64,000 nt of DNA from Brucella grignonensis (GTDB lineage Bacteria > Pseudomonadota > Alphaproteobacteria > Rhizobiales > Rhizobiaceae): positions 1 to 64,000 of the forward strand of contig NZ_NNRL01000169.1 of the NCBI RefSeq assembly GCF_002252505.1, given 5' to 3'. This document shows positions 17,065-25,477 of this stretch, one piece after another. Position numbers and translations under genes: made by a program. The notes beneath the pieces are model-generated. The model saw nothing but the letters and a program-made list of their open reading frames with translations. It had not been told where the DNA came from and did no database searches. Position 1 is the first letter of the stretch; each line of letters starts with the position of its first letter.

Positions 17065-18096
17065 ATGAAAACTGTCGTCATTCACGCCGCTAAGGACCTC
17101 AGAATTGAGGAGCGCGAACCTGAAGCTGTCAGCTCAAGCCAGGTTGAGATTGCCATTGAGGCAGGTGGGATTTGTGGTTCCGACCTTCACTATTATAACC
17201 ATGGCGGTATCGGTGCCATTCGCCTGCGCGAACCGATGATACTCGGTCATGAAGTGGCGGGAACCATCACAGCTCTGGGGAATGGTGTGAGTGGTCTGGC
17301 TATTGGCGATCAGGTGGCTGTCTCGCCGAGCAGGCCTTGCAATGCTTGTCAGTATTGCCTCAAGGGCATGCAGAACCACTGCCTCAATATGCGCTTTTAT
17401 GGCAGCGCTATGCCCATGCCACATATTCAGGGTGCCTTTCGTCAAAGACTGGTCGCCGAAAGCTGGCAATGCCACAAGGTCGGCGACGGTATCTCCATTC
17501 ACGAGGCTGCATTTGCTGAACCTTTGGCTGTGACACTTCACGCTGTCGCACGCGCTGGATCACTGCTGAACAAGCGCGTGCTCGTTACAGGCTCTGGACC
17601 AATTGGTGCTTTGATTGTCATTGCTGCACGCGCCCATGGTGCGCGCGAGATCGTCGCGACCGACGTGATGGAGCCTGTGCTCGAAAAAGTGAGGGAAGTT
17701 GGCGCAGATCGGACCATTAATGTGGCGGAGAACCCGGAGCAGTTGACGAGTTATGCGGCAAACAAAGGCTACTTCGATGTCATGTTTGAAGCATCTGGCA
17801 ATGAGCGCGCAATGCGGGCGGGATTAGAAGTGCTGAAGCCGCTTGGCATTCTGGTACAGGTCGGCCTTGGGGGCGATGTTTCCGTTCCACAAAATATTGT
17901 GGTCTCAAAAGAAATCGATATGCGTGGCTCATTCCGTTTTCACGAGGAATTTGGTCTTGCGGTCGATATGATCAACCGCAAAGCCGTCGATGTGAAGCCA
18001 CTTCTGAGTTCCGTCTATCCGCTTGAAGACGTTCTTTCAGCTTTTGAGATTGCCGGGGACCGCAACCAATCCATGAAGGTTCAATTGACGTTCTAG
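17065..18096 (+). CDS. idnD: L-idonate 5-dehydrogenase-like zinc alcohol dehydrogenase
   Basis: A 343-residue medium-chain dehydrogenase. Catalytic zinc ligands are Cys37 (GGICGSDLHYY) and His62/Glu63 (GHEVAG). Structural zinc ligands are Cys92, Cys95, Cys98 and Cys106. The Rossmann motif is VLVTGSGPIGALIVIAARAHGA. The pattern GSDLHYYNHGGIGAIRLREPMILGHE is typical of L-idonate 5-dehydrogenase, which makes 5-keto-D-gluconate for IdnO. GGGAGG precedes the ATG. Its TAG stop codon is the first TAG of the flanking MITE-like element. Confidence 0.88.
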   Translation: MKTVVIHAAKDLRIEEREPEAVSSSQVEIAIEAGGICGSDLHYYNHGGIGAIRLREPMILGHEVAGTITALGNGVSGLAIGDQVAVSPSRPCNACQYCLKGMQNHCLNMRFYGSAMPMPHIQGAFRQRLVAESWQCHKVGDGISIHEAAFAEPLAVTLHAVARAGSLLNKRVLVTGSGPIGALIVIAARAHGAREIVATDVMEPVLEKVREVGADRTINVAENPEQLTSYAANKGYFDVMFEASGNERAMRAGLEVLKPLGILVQVGLGGDVSVPQNIVVSKEIDMRGSFRFHEEFGLAVDMINRKAVDVKPLLSSVYPLEDVLSAFEIAGDRNQSMKVQLTF

Positions 18097-18364
18097 GCCG
18101 TGGTGACGCTTTAACTTATCAGCGGCGCGAGCGGGATTTTGACGCTGGCGAGGAGAAGTGAGCGATGAGGAGTTATTCCTCCTTGAGCGAACTTCGACAA
18201 AGCCAGAGGGGAAATCCGCCGCGTCCCTTGAGGGATATGGTGAAAATCGCCCATCTTGTCGTCGTAAAACCTCAATGGAGAATACTCCACCTTCGGTTTT
18301 ACTCCTAAAGCTGAACGATTTTCCCTCATACCGCTGCAAAAGTGAAATCGTCACCACGGCCTAG
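18093..18364. mobile_element. 272-base MITE-like element with CTAG-bounded terminal inverted repeats
   Basis: CTAGGCCGTGGTGACG (18093-18108) is matched exactly by its reverse complement at 18349-18364. The similarity continues imperfectly inward for about 25 more bases (CTTTAACTTATCAGCGG against ATTTCACTTTTGCAGCGG). Small inner palindromes (GGAG..CTCC types) occur near 18170-18190 and 18272-18285. No transposase frame is present. The form suggests a non-autonomous transposable element inserted at CTAG, the left CTAG overlapping the idnD stop codon. Confidence 0.8.
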
Positions 18365-18476
18365 AGCGTGTCGCGCTTAATTGCACCCATGGCGCTCGCT
18401 CTGGATTCTTTTAATAGTCGCATGTTCGCGAACGCTAAATGACTCCATTTAGCTGCGACATGCTTTAGAGCCTCGT
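18362..18476. repeat. TAGAGCG-type palindromic repeat adjacent to the MITE
   Basis: Begins TAGAGCGTGTCGCGC and ends GCGACATGCTTTAGAG, imperfect inverted ends. It contains a perfect GCTAAATG/CATTTAGC hairpin and GCATGTTCGC against GCGACATGC. It resembles the interspersed TAGAGCATTTCC-type elements of this bacterial group. No coding potential. Confidence 0.6.
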
Positions 18477-18501
18477 TGGTCAGGTTAGCAATTGTTATCG
18501 T

Positions 18502-19476
18502 TTAAGAAAGTGCCAGAAGCGCATCCGCGGCATCGCCATCTATAATAAGACCGTTGACAATGCCGCTTTTTAACAGCGCTTTTGCTGCGGCTGCTTTTTC
18601 CTGACCGGCGATGAGCAGAACCACTTGAACTTTCTGCAACTCTTCAAAACCCAGCGCTATGGTGCGCTGGTTCATTTCGTGATCGATCTGACGGCCTTCC
18701 TTGTCAAAGAAGATGCCATTGGTATCACCAATGGCACCAGCAGCACGCAGGCTTTCGAGTTCAGATTTGCTCAACATGTTCTGACGGCGCAGCAATGAAT
18801 CTTCGGTCAACTCACCTGCGCTGATGAAGCAGACCGATGCGGTCCGAGCGATCTCCATTGCGCGTGCGACCGAGCGTTGGGAAATCAGCACTTTTCGATC
18901 TTCCGCAGAATCGGCGATGAACGGAACAGGCAGGAAAAAACCCTGTCCACCCGTGCGGCGGGCCAACATGTGCACAACCTCAAAGGGATTATAGGCGGAG
19001 TTTGCCGTCAGAGATCCCATAACTGAAATGAACCGGGCTTGCGGCGCGCGTACACCCGCAAGTTGCAATGTCATCTGCTCAATGGTTCGCCCCCAGCCTG
19101 TACCTACTGTGGCTTCCTGATTGTCAGCCAGAAAATTTTTGAGGTAAGTTGCAGCCGCCACACCAACGGCTCTGAACGAAACCTGCTTGCGGATTTCCGA
19201 TGCTGTATCGTCAGCCATATCGAAGCCAAACGGCGGCGTTGAAACACAAAAATTCAACCCATATCGCCGCATCAGCTCGTTCTCTACGGGCAATGTGCCA
19301 GCATTCTGATGATCGATTGAAATACTGACAAGACCGCTTTCGCGGGCTTCGCCGAGGATTTTGTTCACGCGGGCACGTGTTAACCCAAGTCTCGAAGCAG
19401 TCGCCTCCTGGTTGAATCCGCCAACATAATAGAGCCATGCCACGCGCACCATCAGCCCGTCTTCTGATTCACTCAT
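18502..19476 (-). CDS. SorC-family transcriptional regulator of the sugar/TPP-lyase island
   Basis: A 324-residue SorC/DeoR-type regulator. The N-terminal helix-turn-helix is NQEATASRLGLTRARVNKILGEARESGLV (about 20-50), followed by the sugar-phosphate-isomerase-like effector domain with ATVGTGWGRTIEQM, FISVMGSLTA and GDTNGIFFDKEGR. Relatives (SorC, DeoR, LsrR, CggR) respond to phosphorylated sugars or polyols, fitting the FGGY kinase downstream. The ATG at 19476 is chosen because GAGGGA precedes it; the in-frame TTG further up overlaps that site. A 12-base inverted repeat just upstream is its likely operator. Confidence 0.88.
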   Translation of the reverse strand: MSESEDGLMVRVAWLYYVGGFNQEATASRLGLTRARVNKILGEARESGLVSISIDHQNAGTLPVENELMRRYGLNFCVSTPPFGFDMADDTASEIRKQVSFRAVGVAAATYLKNFLADNQEATVGTGWGRTIEQMTLQLAGVRAPQARFISVMGSLTANSAYNPFEVVHMLARRTGGQGFFLPVPFIADSAEDRKVLISQRSVARAMEIARTASVCFISAGELTEDSLLRRQNMLSKSELESLRAAGAIGDTNGIFFDKEGRQIDHEMNQRTIALGFEELQKVQVVLLIAGQEKAAAAKALLKSGIVNGLIIDGDAADALLALS

Positions 19477-19504
19477 TGGTCCCTCGCTCAAATAGCAGTC
19501 TCTG

Positions 19505-19539
19505 AATTACAAATGTATTTCTATTTGACATTTGTAATT
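19505..19539. promoter_or_regulatory. probable SorC operator (12-base inverted repeat)
   Basis: AATTACAAATGT (19505-19516) and ACATTTGTAATT (19528-19539) are perfect reverse complements 11 bases apart. They start 28 bases upstream of the regulator start, in the region divergent to the sugar transporter operon. Arm length and spacing suit a SorC dimer or tetramer. Confidence 0.75.
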
Positions 19540-19845
19540 TGTCGACGCTTAATATCAAACATTCCGACGGACAAGAGCGCGAAAGAGCGACCGGGTCAAT
19601 TGGAATGCGGGGCTGAAGTGATAGCGGAATGAGGGCGTCTTTCTCTGGAGGAGCAGAGTCTGACGACCGCGTTGCGACAGTTTTGGAGGAGCAGCGGGGG
19701 CATGCGCGGCGCGCGTAGTTATCGCTGAAAGTGTCTGGGGCGGATGCTGCATCAAACTTGATGTCATCACCGACCTCCGGTGCTGAGGTTTAACAATTTG
19801 AAGCCAGACGGTGGAGCCAACCACGTCGCTTCTGGGAGGAATAAA
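19540..19845. other. leader of the sugar transporter operon
   Basis: Non-coding stretch between the SorC operator and the binding-protein start. GATG..CATC type small stems occur near 19744-19762. A GGGAGGA ribosome site is at 19835-19840. An in-frame open stretch before 19846 does not look like a signal peptide and is taken as leader. Confidence 0.5.
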
Positions 19846-20799
19846 ATGGGATCGGGATTTTTCAAGAAATCTGTCGCTGTTGCAGCTCTGGCCGTGCTGA
19901 TGGGCACGGCGAGCGCGTCAGCCACGAATGTTGCCTGGGTTCATTCCAATGCTGCCGCGCAGTCTGAACAGCGTGCGAAGGCGGGCTTTGATGCATGGCT
20001 CAAGGAAACCGCCAAGGACTGGAAGATCAGTGTTCTTGACAGCGGTGGCTCTGGCGAGCGTACGGCTTCCAATATTCAGGATGCTGCGTCGCGTGGCGTG
20101 GATGCGATTATCGTCAGCATGTCGGACCTGCGGGCATCGCGTGCGGCTATTGATGCTGCCGTTGCCGCTAAAATTCCGGTCTTTGCCATCGATAGTGGTC
20201 AGGTAGATGGTGTGCTCGTCGACGTTACGACCAACAACTGGGCCATGTCGGCTTCAGTATCTCCTTATCTGCTCAACGAAATGGGCGGAAAAGGCAATCT
20301 CATTTTCTTGCGTATGGCAGAGCATCACGGCACCCGCAAACGCGGTGACGTCATGGCGACCGTGCTGAAGGAATATCCTGAAGTGAAGGTCCTTGCCGAA
20401 CACAACATCGACTATACGGCCTTCTTCGAAGATACCACCAGCACGATGCAGGACTATGCTTCGCGTTTTGGTGAAGAGATCAATGCGGTATGGGCGCCAT
20501 GGGATGAGCCGGCACAGGCGGCTATCAATGCGCTCAACGCTGCTGGCCTGAAGAACGTGAAAGTCATCGGTATTGATGGTCATCCGCAGGCAATCGAGGA
20601 AGTCTGCAAGCCAGACAGCCTGATGATCGCAACAGTTTCCCAGCCGTTTGAAAAAATGGGCGCGCAGACTGGCGAATGGATCGAAAGCATTGTGGTCAAG
20701 AAGGAAGATGCCGCAACCGTCATTCCTTCCAAGACCGTCTATCTCGACGCGCCGCTGGTAACAAAGCAGAACTGCAAGGACTTCCTCCCGAAGAAATAG
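19846..20799 (+). CDS. sugar ABC transporter periplasmic binding protein (RbsB-like)
   Basis: A 317-residue periplasmic binding protein with a signal peptide (about 1-27, ending TASASA) and a type-1 fold: NVAWVHSNAAAQSEQRAKAGFDAWL, GVDAIIVSMSD, KIPVFAIDSG, VTTNNWAMSASV and VKVIGIDGHPQAIEEV. The family captures pentoses, hexoses, polyols or AI-2. The WAPWDEPAQAAINAL segment lies where ligand contacts normally sit and is distinctive. It is the first gene of a long operon with ATPase, permease, TPP-dependent lyase, kinase and dehydrogenases, controlled by the divergent SorC regulator. Confidence 0.88.
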   Translation: MGSGFFKKSVAVAALAVLMGTASASATNVAWVHSNAAAQSEQRAKAGFDAWLKETAKDWKISVLDSGGSGERTASNIQDAASRGVDAIIVSMSDLRASRAAIDAAVAAKIPVFAIDSGQVDGVLVDVTTNNWAMSASVSPYLLNEMGGKGNLIFLRMAEHHGTRKRGDVMATVLKEYPEVKVLAEHNIDYTAFFEDTTSTMQDYASRFGEEINAVWAPWDEPAQAAINALNAAGLKNVKVIGIDGHPQAIEEVCKPDSLMIATVSQPFEKMGAQTGEWIESIVVKKEDAATVIPSKTVYLDAPLVTKQNCKDFLPKK

Positions 20800-20817
20800 G
20801 CACCCATGCCTGCAACT

Positions 20818-20855
20818 GGCCGGGGCGTGTTCGTTCCGCGTTCCGGCCGCTTTTT
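20818..20855 (+). terminator. intercistronic hairpin with T tract
   Basis: GGCCGG (20818-20823) pairs with CCGGCC (20843-20848), with further pairing inside, and is followed by GCTTTTTC. Position after the binding-protein gene suggests partial termination favouring binding-protein excess. Confidence 0.65.
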
Positions 20856-20889
20856 CTGAATTCGAAATTTAATCCACGGGAGCTCTTCG

Positions 20890-22404
20890 ATGGCCGTAAG
20901 CCTTTCGCAGATCGTCATGTCCTATCCCGGCACGCTGGCCCTTGATCAGGTCAGCGCTGAATTCCGGTTTGATGAGGTGCATGGCTTGATCGGAGAAAAT
21001 GGCGCAGGGAAGACCACGTTGGTCAGCATCCTTGGCGGCAGTAAAAGTCCGACTTCCGGTCATATCACAATAGACGGGACTGAGGTGAAGCTCAGCAGTG
21101 CCGGTGACGCCCTGCGCAAGGGCATTGCCCATGTCTCTCAGGAAGGCAGTCTTGTTCCCGGCTTGACTGCTGCACAGAACATTCTGCTTGGCGATGAGCC
21201 GCGAATGGGACTTGGTGTCATCGACAAACGAAAGCTTATCGCTCGCGCGGAAGAGCTTCTCAATCGCTGGTTTCCGCAGGTGTCGATTGATCTCGATGAG
21301 CAGGTCGATATGCTGCCGATGGCAGATCAGAAAATCATCGAAATTATCCGCGCTCTGCGCGGCAATGTGCGGCTGCTTATTCTCGATGAACCGACGGCAA
21401 CATTACCCGCTCGCGAAAAAGAGAGCCTTTGGGAAATCATCAAAACCTTGCCACAACAAGGTGTTGGTATCGTTCTCATCAGCCACTTCTTGTCCGAGAT
21501 TAAAGCGCTGAGCGACCGTATTACCGTTCTGCGGGATGGCCGCCATATCGCGACGCTTCAGGCTGAAGATTCAAGCGAAGCGCAATTGATCGACCTGATG
21601 CTTCAGCGCTCCTGCGGCAAAGATGCAGTCGAACAGGACGTTCCGCACACGCGCAATCTCGGGTCTGTGGTTCTGGAAGTCAGCGATTGGCAGGCTGGTG
21701 GTGTCCGTGCCGATCATTTCATCATCCGCGCTGGCGAGATCGTTGGACTTATCGGTCTGACAGGGGCCGGGCATTTTGGTTTTGCTCGTTCACTCTATGC
21801 CGCAAGCGGCGTGATTTCCGGGATGTGTCGGTTTCAAGGCGAGGTAGTCAGCAAAGTCGATGCCCGAACCATGCAGAAGAAGGGAGTGGCGCTTGTCCCT
21901 GATCATCGCATGGAAAACTCTCTCATTGGCGATTGGGACGTGCGCGAAAATCTCGCAATGGTGCATCCATCACACGCGACCTTTGGCGGTACAGGCATAT
22001 TGTCCATGCGCCGCGAAGCAAGTGAAGCGGACCGCACAATGCAGCTTATGAACGTCAAGGCGCATTCACGCAGCCAGTTCGTGAAAGATCTGAGCGGTGG
22101 CAACAAACAAAAAGTCTCGATTGGTAAATGGCTTTATGGTGCTGATGATCATTATCGCCTGATGATCTTCATCGAGCCCACGGAAGGCGTCGATATTGGT
22201 GCCAAGCGAGAAATTCACGCGCAGATGCGCAGGCTCGCCGACAGGGGTGTCGCTCTCCTCGTCACATCGTCCGATCTTCTGGAAATCGCAGACGTGGCAG
22301 ACCGCGTCATTCCCTTCGTGAATGGTGGCCCCGGGCCTCAGATTGAACGCGGCGCGTTTTCCGAAGCGAAATTTATTGCCGCAATGGCAGGAGTTACCCC
22401 ATGA
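20890..22404 (+). CDS. sugar ABC transporter ATPase (RbsA/MglA type, tandem domains)
   Basis: A 504-residue tandem ATPase. Domain 1 has Walker A GENGAGKTT (near 37) and Walker B LLILDEPTATL. Domain 2 has signature LSGGNKQKVSIGKWL, but its Walker A region reads LTGAGHFGF, and its Walker B reads LMIFIEPTEGVDIGAKREI, with Ile in place of Asp. Domain 2 degeneracy of Walker A is common in the family, but the DEP to IEP change is worth noting. It energises import together with the next gene, which it overlaps by 4 bases. Confidence 0.9.
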   Translation: MAVSLSQIVMSYPGTLALDQVSAEFRFDEVHGLIGENGAGKTTLVSILGGSKSPTSGHITIDGTEVKLSSAGDALRKGIAHVSQEGSLVPGLTAAQNILLGDEPRMGLGVIDKRKLIARAEELLNRWFPQVSIDLDEQVDMLPMADQKIIEIIRALRGNVRLLILDEPTATLPAREKESLWEIIKTLPQQGVGIVLISHFLSEIKALSDRITVLRDGRHIATLQAEDSSEAQLIDLMLQRSCGKDAVEQDVPHTRNLGSVVLEVSDWQAGGVRADHFIIRAGEIVGLIGLTGAGHFGFARSLYAASGVISGMCRFQGEVVSKVDARTMQKKGVALVPDHRMENSLIGDWDVRENLAMVHPSHATFGGTGILSMRREASEADRTMQLMNVKAHSRSQFVKDLSGGNKQKVSIGKWLYGADDHYRLMIFIEPTEGVDIGAKREIHAQMRRLADRGVALLVTSSDLLEIADVADRVIPFVNGGPGPQIERGAFSEAKFIAAMAGVTP

Positions 22405-23405
22405 ATGCTCGATTTTCAGCGGTTTCCCCGCAATCATCCCGCCATGCTCAAAGCTTCGGTAAAAAGCTGAAAGGCGAATGGCTGCTTAAATATAGTACGC
22501 TCTTCGTGCTGTTTCTTTTGTTTGCGGGCTTTTCGCTGACTGTTGACCGCTTTCTGACTGCAAACAATCTTCTCAATATCATTCAGCAGATTTCCATGCT
22601 GACGATTGTTGGAGCCGGACTGACTTTCGGCTTTGCGGCGCGTGAAATGGACTTATCGGTCGGCTACATGGTCGGCATGGCAGGTATTCTGGTGCCACTT
22701 ATGCTGGTCGCGGGATTTCCTTTGCCCGTGGCTTTGCTTGCTGGTCTTGCTGCCGGTCTGGTGGTGGGTTCCATCAATGCAATTCTGGTCACATTTGTCG
22801 GCGTGCCGTCGCTGATTGCAACGCTGGCCATAGGCTCCATTCTTTACGGCATCAACTTTCTGATGACCGGCGGGCGGGCAATCTATGGTGGTCTTCCGGC
22901 GAATTATCTCTGGCTCGGTCAGGGCCAGTTGTTCGGAATTCCTGTGCTTGCCTATGCCATGGTGATTGTCGTTCTATTCGCCTGGTTCCTGATGGAGCGC
23001 ACCGTGTTCGGTCGCTACATCTACGCAGTGGGCGGTAATCTGAAAGCTGCAGAGCTTTCGGGCGTGAATGGTCGTTTCTATCGCGCTGCGGCTCTTGTTG
23101 TCTGCTCGATTTTTGCGGCGGTTGCCGGTGCGCTTCTTGCGGCACGTCTTGGCTCTGGCCAGCCAAATGCAGGCGAACGCTATCTGCTCGATGGACTTGC
23201 CACGGTGTTTATCGGCATGACGATGTTTCGTCCGGGCACAGCCACGATTGCGGGCACATTCTTCGGCGCACTCTTTATCGGTGTCATCAATAACGGCCTC
23301 AACCTTATCGGCATGGACACATACATCCAGAGCATCGTGAAGGGCCTTATTATTCTTGTAGCGGTCGCGGTCGTTTCGCGCACCACCAAACTGAAGCTCC
23401 TTTGA
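22401..23405 (+). CDS. sugar ABC transporter permease (RbsC type)
   Basis: A 334-residue membrane protein with 8-10 hydrophobic spans and the BPD_transp_2 signatures: LTFGFAAREMDLSVGYMVGMAGIL near 75, NAILVTFVGVPSLIATLAIGSILYGI near 115, and the loop VGGNLKAAELSGVNGRFYRAAALVVC, followed by GLATVFIGMTMFRPGTATIAGTFFGAL. It forms the homodimeric channel of the importer. Its ATG lies inside the ATPase stop (4-base overlap). Confidence 0.9.
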   Translation: MNARFSAVSPQSSRHAQSFGKKLKGEWLLKYSTLFVLFLLFAGFSLTVDRFLTANNLLNIIQQISMLTIVGAGLTFGFAAREMDLSVGYMVGMAGILVPLMLVAGFPLPVALLAGLAAGLVVGSINAILVTFVGVPSLIATLAIGSILYGINFLMTGGRAIYGGLPANYLWLGQGQLFGIPVLAYAMVIVVLFAWFLMERTVFGRYIYAVGGNLKAAELSGVNGRFYRAAALVVCSIFAAVAGALLAARLGSGQPNAGERYLLDGLATVFIGMTMFRPGTATIAGTFFGALFIGVINNGLNLIGMDTYIQSIVKGLIILVAVAVVSRTTKLKLL

Positions 23406-23435
23406 GAGCACACGTGAGGCATTGAACTAAACATC

Positions 23436-24503
23436 ATGAAACAAATGCAACAGACAAGTCTGTCGGAGGCGCACGTGCAAAATCCGAGTAACTCCAATCT
23501 TCTCGAACTCTACCGGACGATGCGGCGCATCCGCACCTTTGAAGAACGCGTGGGCGAATTGTTCGTACGCGGTCAGACGGCAGGTTCGATGCTTCATCTC
23601 TCGATTGGCGAAGAGGCAGCCGCTGCCGGTGTTTGCGCGGCAATGCAACCACAGGACACGTTCACCACGCACCATCGCGGCCATGGTATCTTTCTGGCGC
23701 GCGGCGCTGATCCCAAGCAGATGATGGCTGAAATCGGCGGTAAGGAAACCGGTTATTGCCACGGCAAGGGCGGTTCCATGCATATTGCCGATATGGCACT
23801 TGGCCACCTTGGCGCCAATGCGATTGTCGGCGGTGGCATTCCTTCGGTCGTTGGCGCGGGTCTTTCCAGCAAATATCTCAAGAAGAACTCTGTCTCGCTC
23901 GCATTTTTCGGCGACGGTGCAATGCAGCAGGGTATTCTTTACGAGAGCATGAATATGGCGGCTCTCTGGGGTCTGCCAGTGGTGTTTGTCTGCATCAACA
24001 ATCAGTATGGCATGGGAACGCGCGTCGATCAGGCAACGGCCAATACGGCATTTGATCAGCGTGCCCATGCATTCGGCCTCAATGGCGCGATTGTCGATGG
24101 TATCGATGTGGAAGAAGTTAAAGCCGCGGCGCAAGGTCTGATCGACGATGCCCGCCTTGGAAAACCGGGCTTCCTGTCCGTCAGTTGTTATCGTTTCTTT
24201 GGCCATGCCCGCATGGACAAGAGCCCGTATCGTGCGGAAGCGGAAGAGGCCGAAGGACGCAAGAAAGACCCGGTGAAATTTACACGCGACCGGCTGGTTT
24301 CCGAAGGTTTGGCCGAGGAAACAGTGCTCGACGCGATGGACAGCGGCATTACTGCTGAAATGGACGCGACTATAGACTTCACAGTCGAGTCCAAGGCACC
24401 GCCGCTCACTTCAATGTTCAAGGATGTCTATGCGGTGGGTGAACCAGAGCCGGAACCCGTCCGCACCCGTATCGACCGCGTACTTTCCAGGGATGAAGCA
24501 TAA
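23436..24503 (+). CDS. TPP-dependent dehydrogenase E1 alpha subunit (acetoin/2-oxoacid type)
   Basis: A 355-residue E1 alpha. It carries RTMRRIRTFEERVGELF, HRGHGIFLARGADP, the GKGGSMHIADMALGHLGANAIVGGGIP block and a TPP-binding motif FFGDGAMQQGILYESMNMAALW ending VCINNQYGMGT. With the next gene it forms the E1 component that decarboxylates a 2-oxoacid, or cleaves an acetoin-like or 1,2-diketone substrate, and passes the acyl or acetyl unit to lipoyl-E2. It is closest in style to AcoA. Being embedded in a sugar operon is unusual for this enzyme. The ribosome site is weak, so coupling to the permease gene is possible. Confidence 0.88.
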   Translation: MKQMQQTSLSEAHVQNPSNSNLLELYRTMRRIRTFEERVGELFVRGQTAGSMLHLSIGEEAAAAGVCAAMQPQDTFTTHHRGHGIFLARGADPKQMMAEIGGKETGYCHGKGGSMHIADMALGHLGANAIVGGGIPSVVGAGLSSKYLKKNSVSLAFFGDGAMQQGILYESMNMAALWGLPVVFVCINNQYGMGTRVDQATANTAFDQRAHAFGLNGAIVDGIDVEEVKAAAQGLIDDARLGKPGFLSVSCYRFFGHARMDKSPYRAEAEEAEGRKKDPVKFTRDRLVSEGLAEETVLDAMDSGITAEMDATIDFTVESKAPPLTSMFKDVYAVGEPEPEPVRTRIDRVLSRDEA

Positions 24504-25477
24504 TGGTTGCCATGACTTACCGCGATGCGCTGCGTAAAGCGCTGGATGATGCCATGGCTGAAGACAACACCATTGTCGTTATTGGCGAAGAAGTGGGCCG
24601 CTATGGCGGCGCTTATGGCGTGACGAAAGACCTGATCGGCAAATATGGCGCTGAACGGCTTATCGACACACCCATTTCCGAGCCTGCGATCATCGGTGCC
24701 GCTGTTGGGGCTGCGATGACCGGTCTGCGCCCTGTTGCAGAGCTGATGTATATCGATTTTCTTGGCATGACGATGGACCAGCTTGCCAATCAGGCTGCTA
24801 AAATCCGCTATATGTTCGGTGGACAGATTGGTGTGCCGATGGTGCTTCGCACGCAGGGCGGCACCGGTCGTTCGGCGGGTGCACAGCATTCGCAGAGCCT
24901 TGAAGCATGGATCATGCACACGCCGGGCCTGCGGCTTGCCATGCCTGCCACAGTCCAAGATGCTTATCATTTGTTGCGCCAAAGCCTGACGAAGCCGGAT
25001 CCGGTCGTCTTTATCGAGCACAAGGCGCTCTATACCCGCAAGGAAGAAGTCGATCTGGATGCGGAACCGCTTGAGTGGGGTAAGGCCGCAATACGCCGTA
25101 CGGGCAAGGATCTGGTTATCGTGACCTATTCGCGCCAGCTTCACTATGCGCTGGAAGCTGCCGAAAAGCTGGCTGCCAAGGGTATTGAAGCGACGGTCAT
25201 TGATCTTCGCACGCTCAACCCGCTTGATTTTGACACCATACGCGAACATGTCGAGCGCGTCGGAAAAGCCATGGTCGTTTCCGAAGGCGTGATGACAGCT
25301 GGTGTTGCAGCCGAACTTTCGGCCCGTATCACAGAAGAATGCTTCGACTATCTCGAACAACCTGTCGTTCGCGTTGCTGGTGAAGATATTCCGATTTCGG
25401 TTTCGCAGGACCTTGAAACTGGCAGTGTGCCGACAGTGGATCTTATCCGGTCGGTCGCAGAGAGAATGCTGTCATGA
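24503..25477 (+). CDS. TPP-dependent dehydrogenase E1 beta subunit
   Basis: A 324-residue E1 beta. Features include the TYRDALRKALDDAMAEDNTIVVIGEEVG N-terminus, GLRPVAELMYIDFLGMTMDQLANQAAKIRYM, QGGTGRSAGAQHSQSLEAWIMHTPGL and the C-terminal transketolase domain DLRTLNPLDFDTIREHVERVGKAMVVSEG. It completes the alpha2beta2 E1. The stop codon of E1 alpha overlaps its ATG by one base, and its own end overlaps the E2 gene by 4, so the three subunits are made in step. Confidence 0.9.
   Translation: MVAMTYRDALRKALDDAMAEDNTIVVIGEEVGRYGGAYGVTKDLIGKYGAERLIDTPISEPAIIGAAVGAAMTGLRPVAELMYIDFLGMTMDQLANQAAKIRYMFGGQIGVPMVLRTQGGTGRSAGAQHSQSLEAWIMHTPGLRLAMPATVQDAYHLLRQSLTKPDPVVFIEHKALYTRKEEVDLDAEPLEWGKAAIRRTGKDLVIVTYSRQLHYALEAAEKLAAKGIEATVIDLRTLNPLDFDTIREHVERVGKAMVVSEGVMTAGVAAELSARITEECFDYLEQPVVRVAGEDIPISVSQDLETGSVPTVDLIRSVAERMLS

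Noticed and set aside
24428-25360. Long minus-strand open frame opposite the E1 beta gene
   Set aside because: Cys/His/Arg-rich nonsense composition typical of antisense frames; the plus-strand gene is unambiguous.
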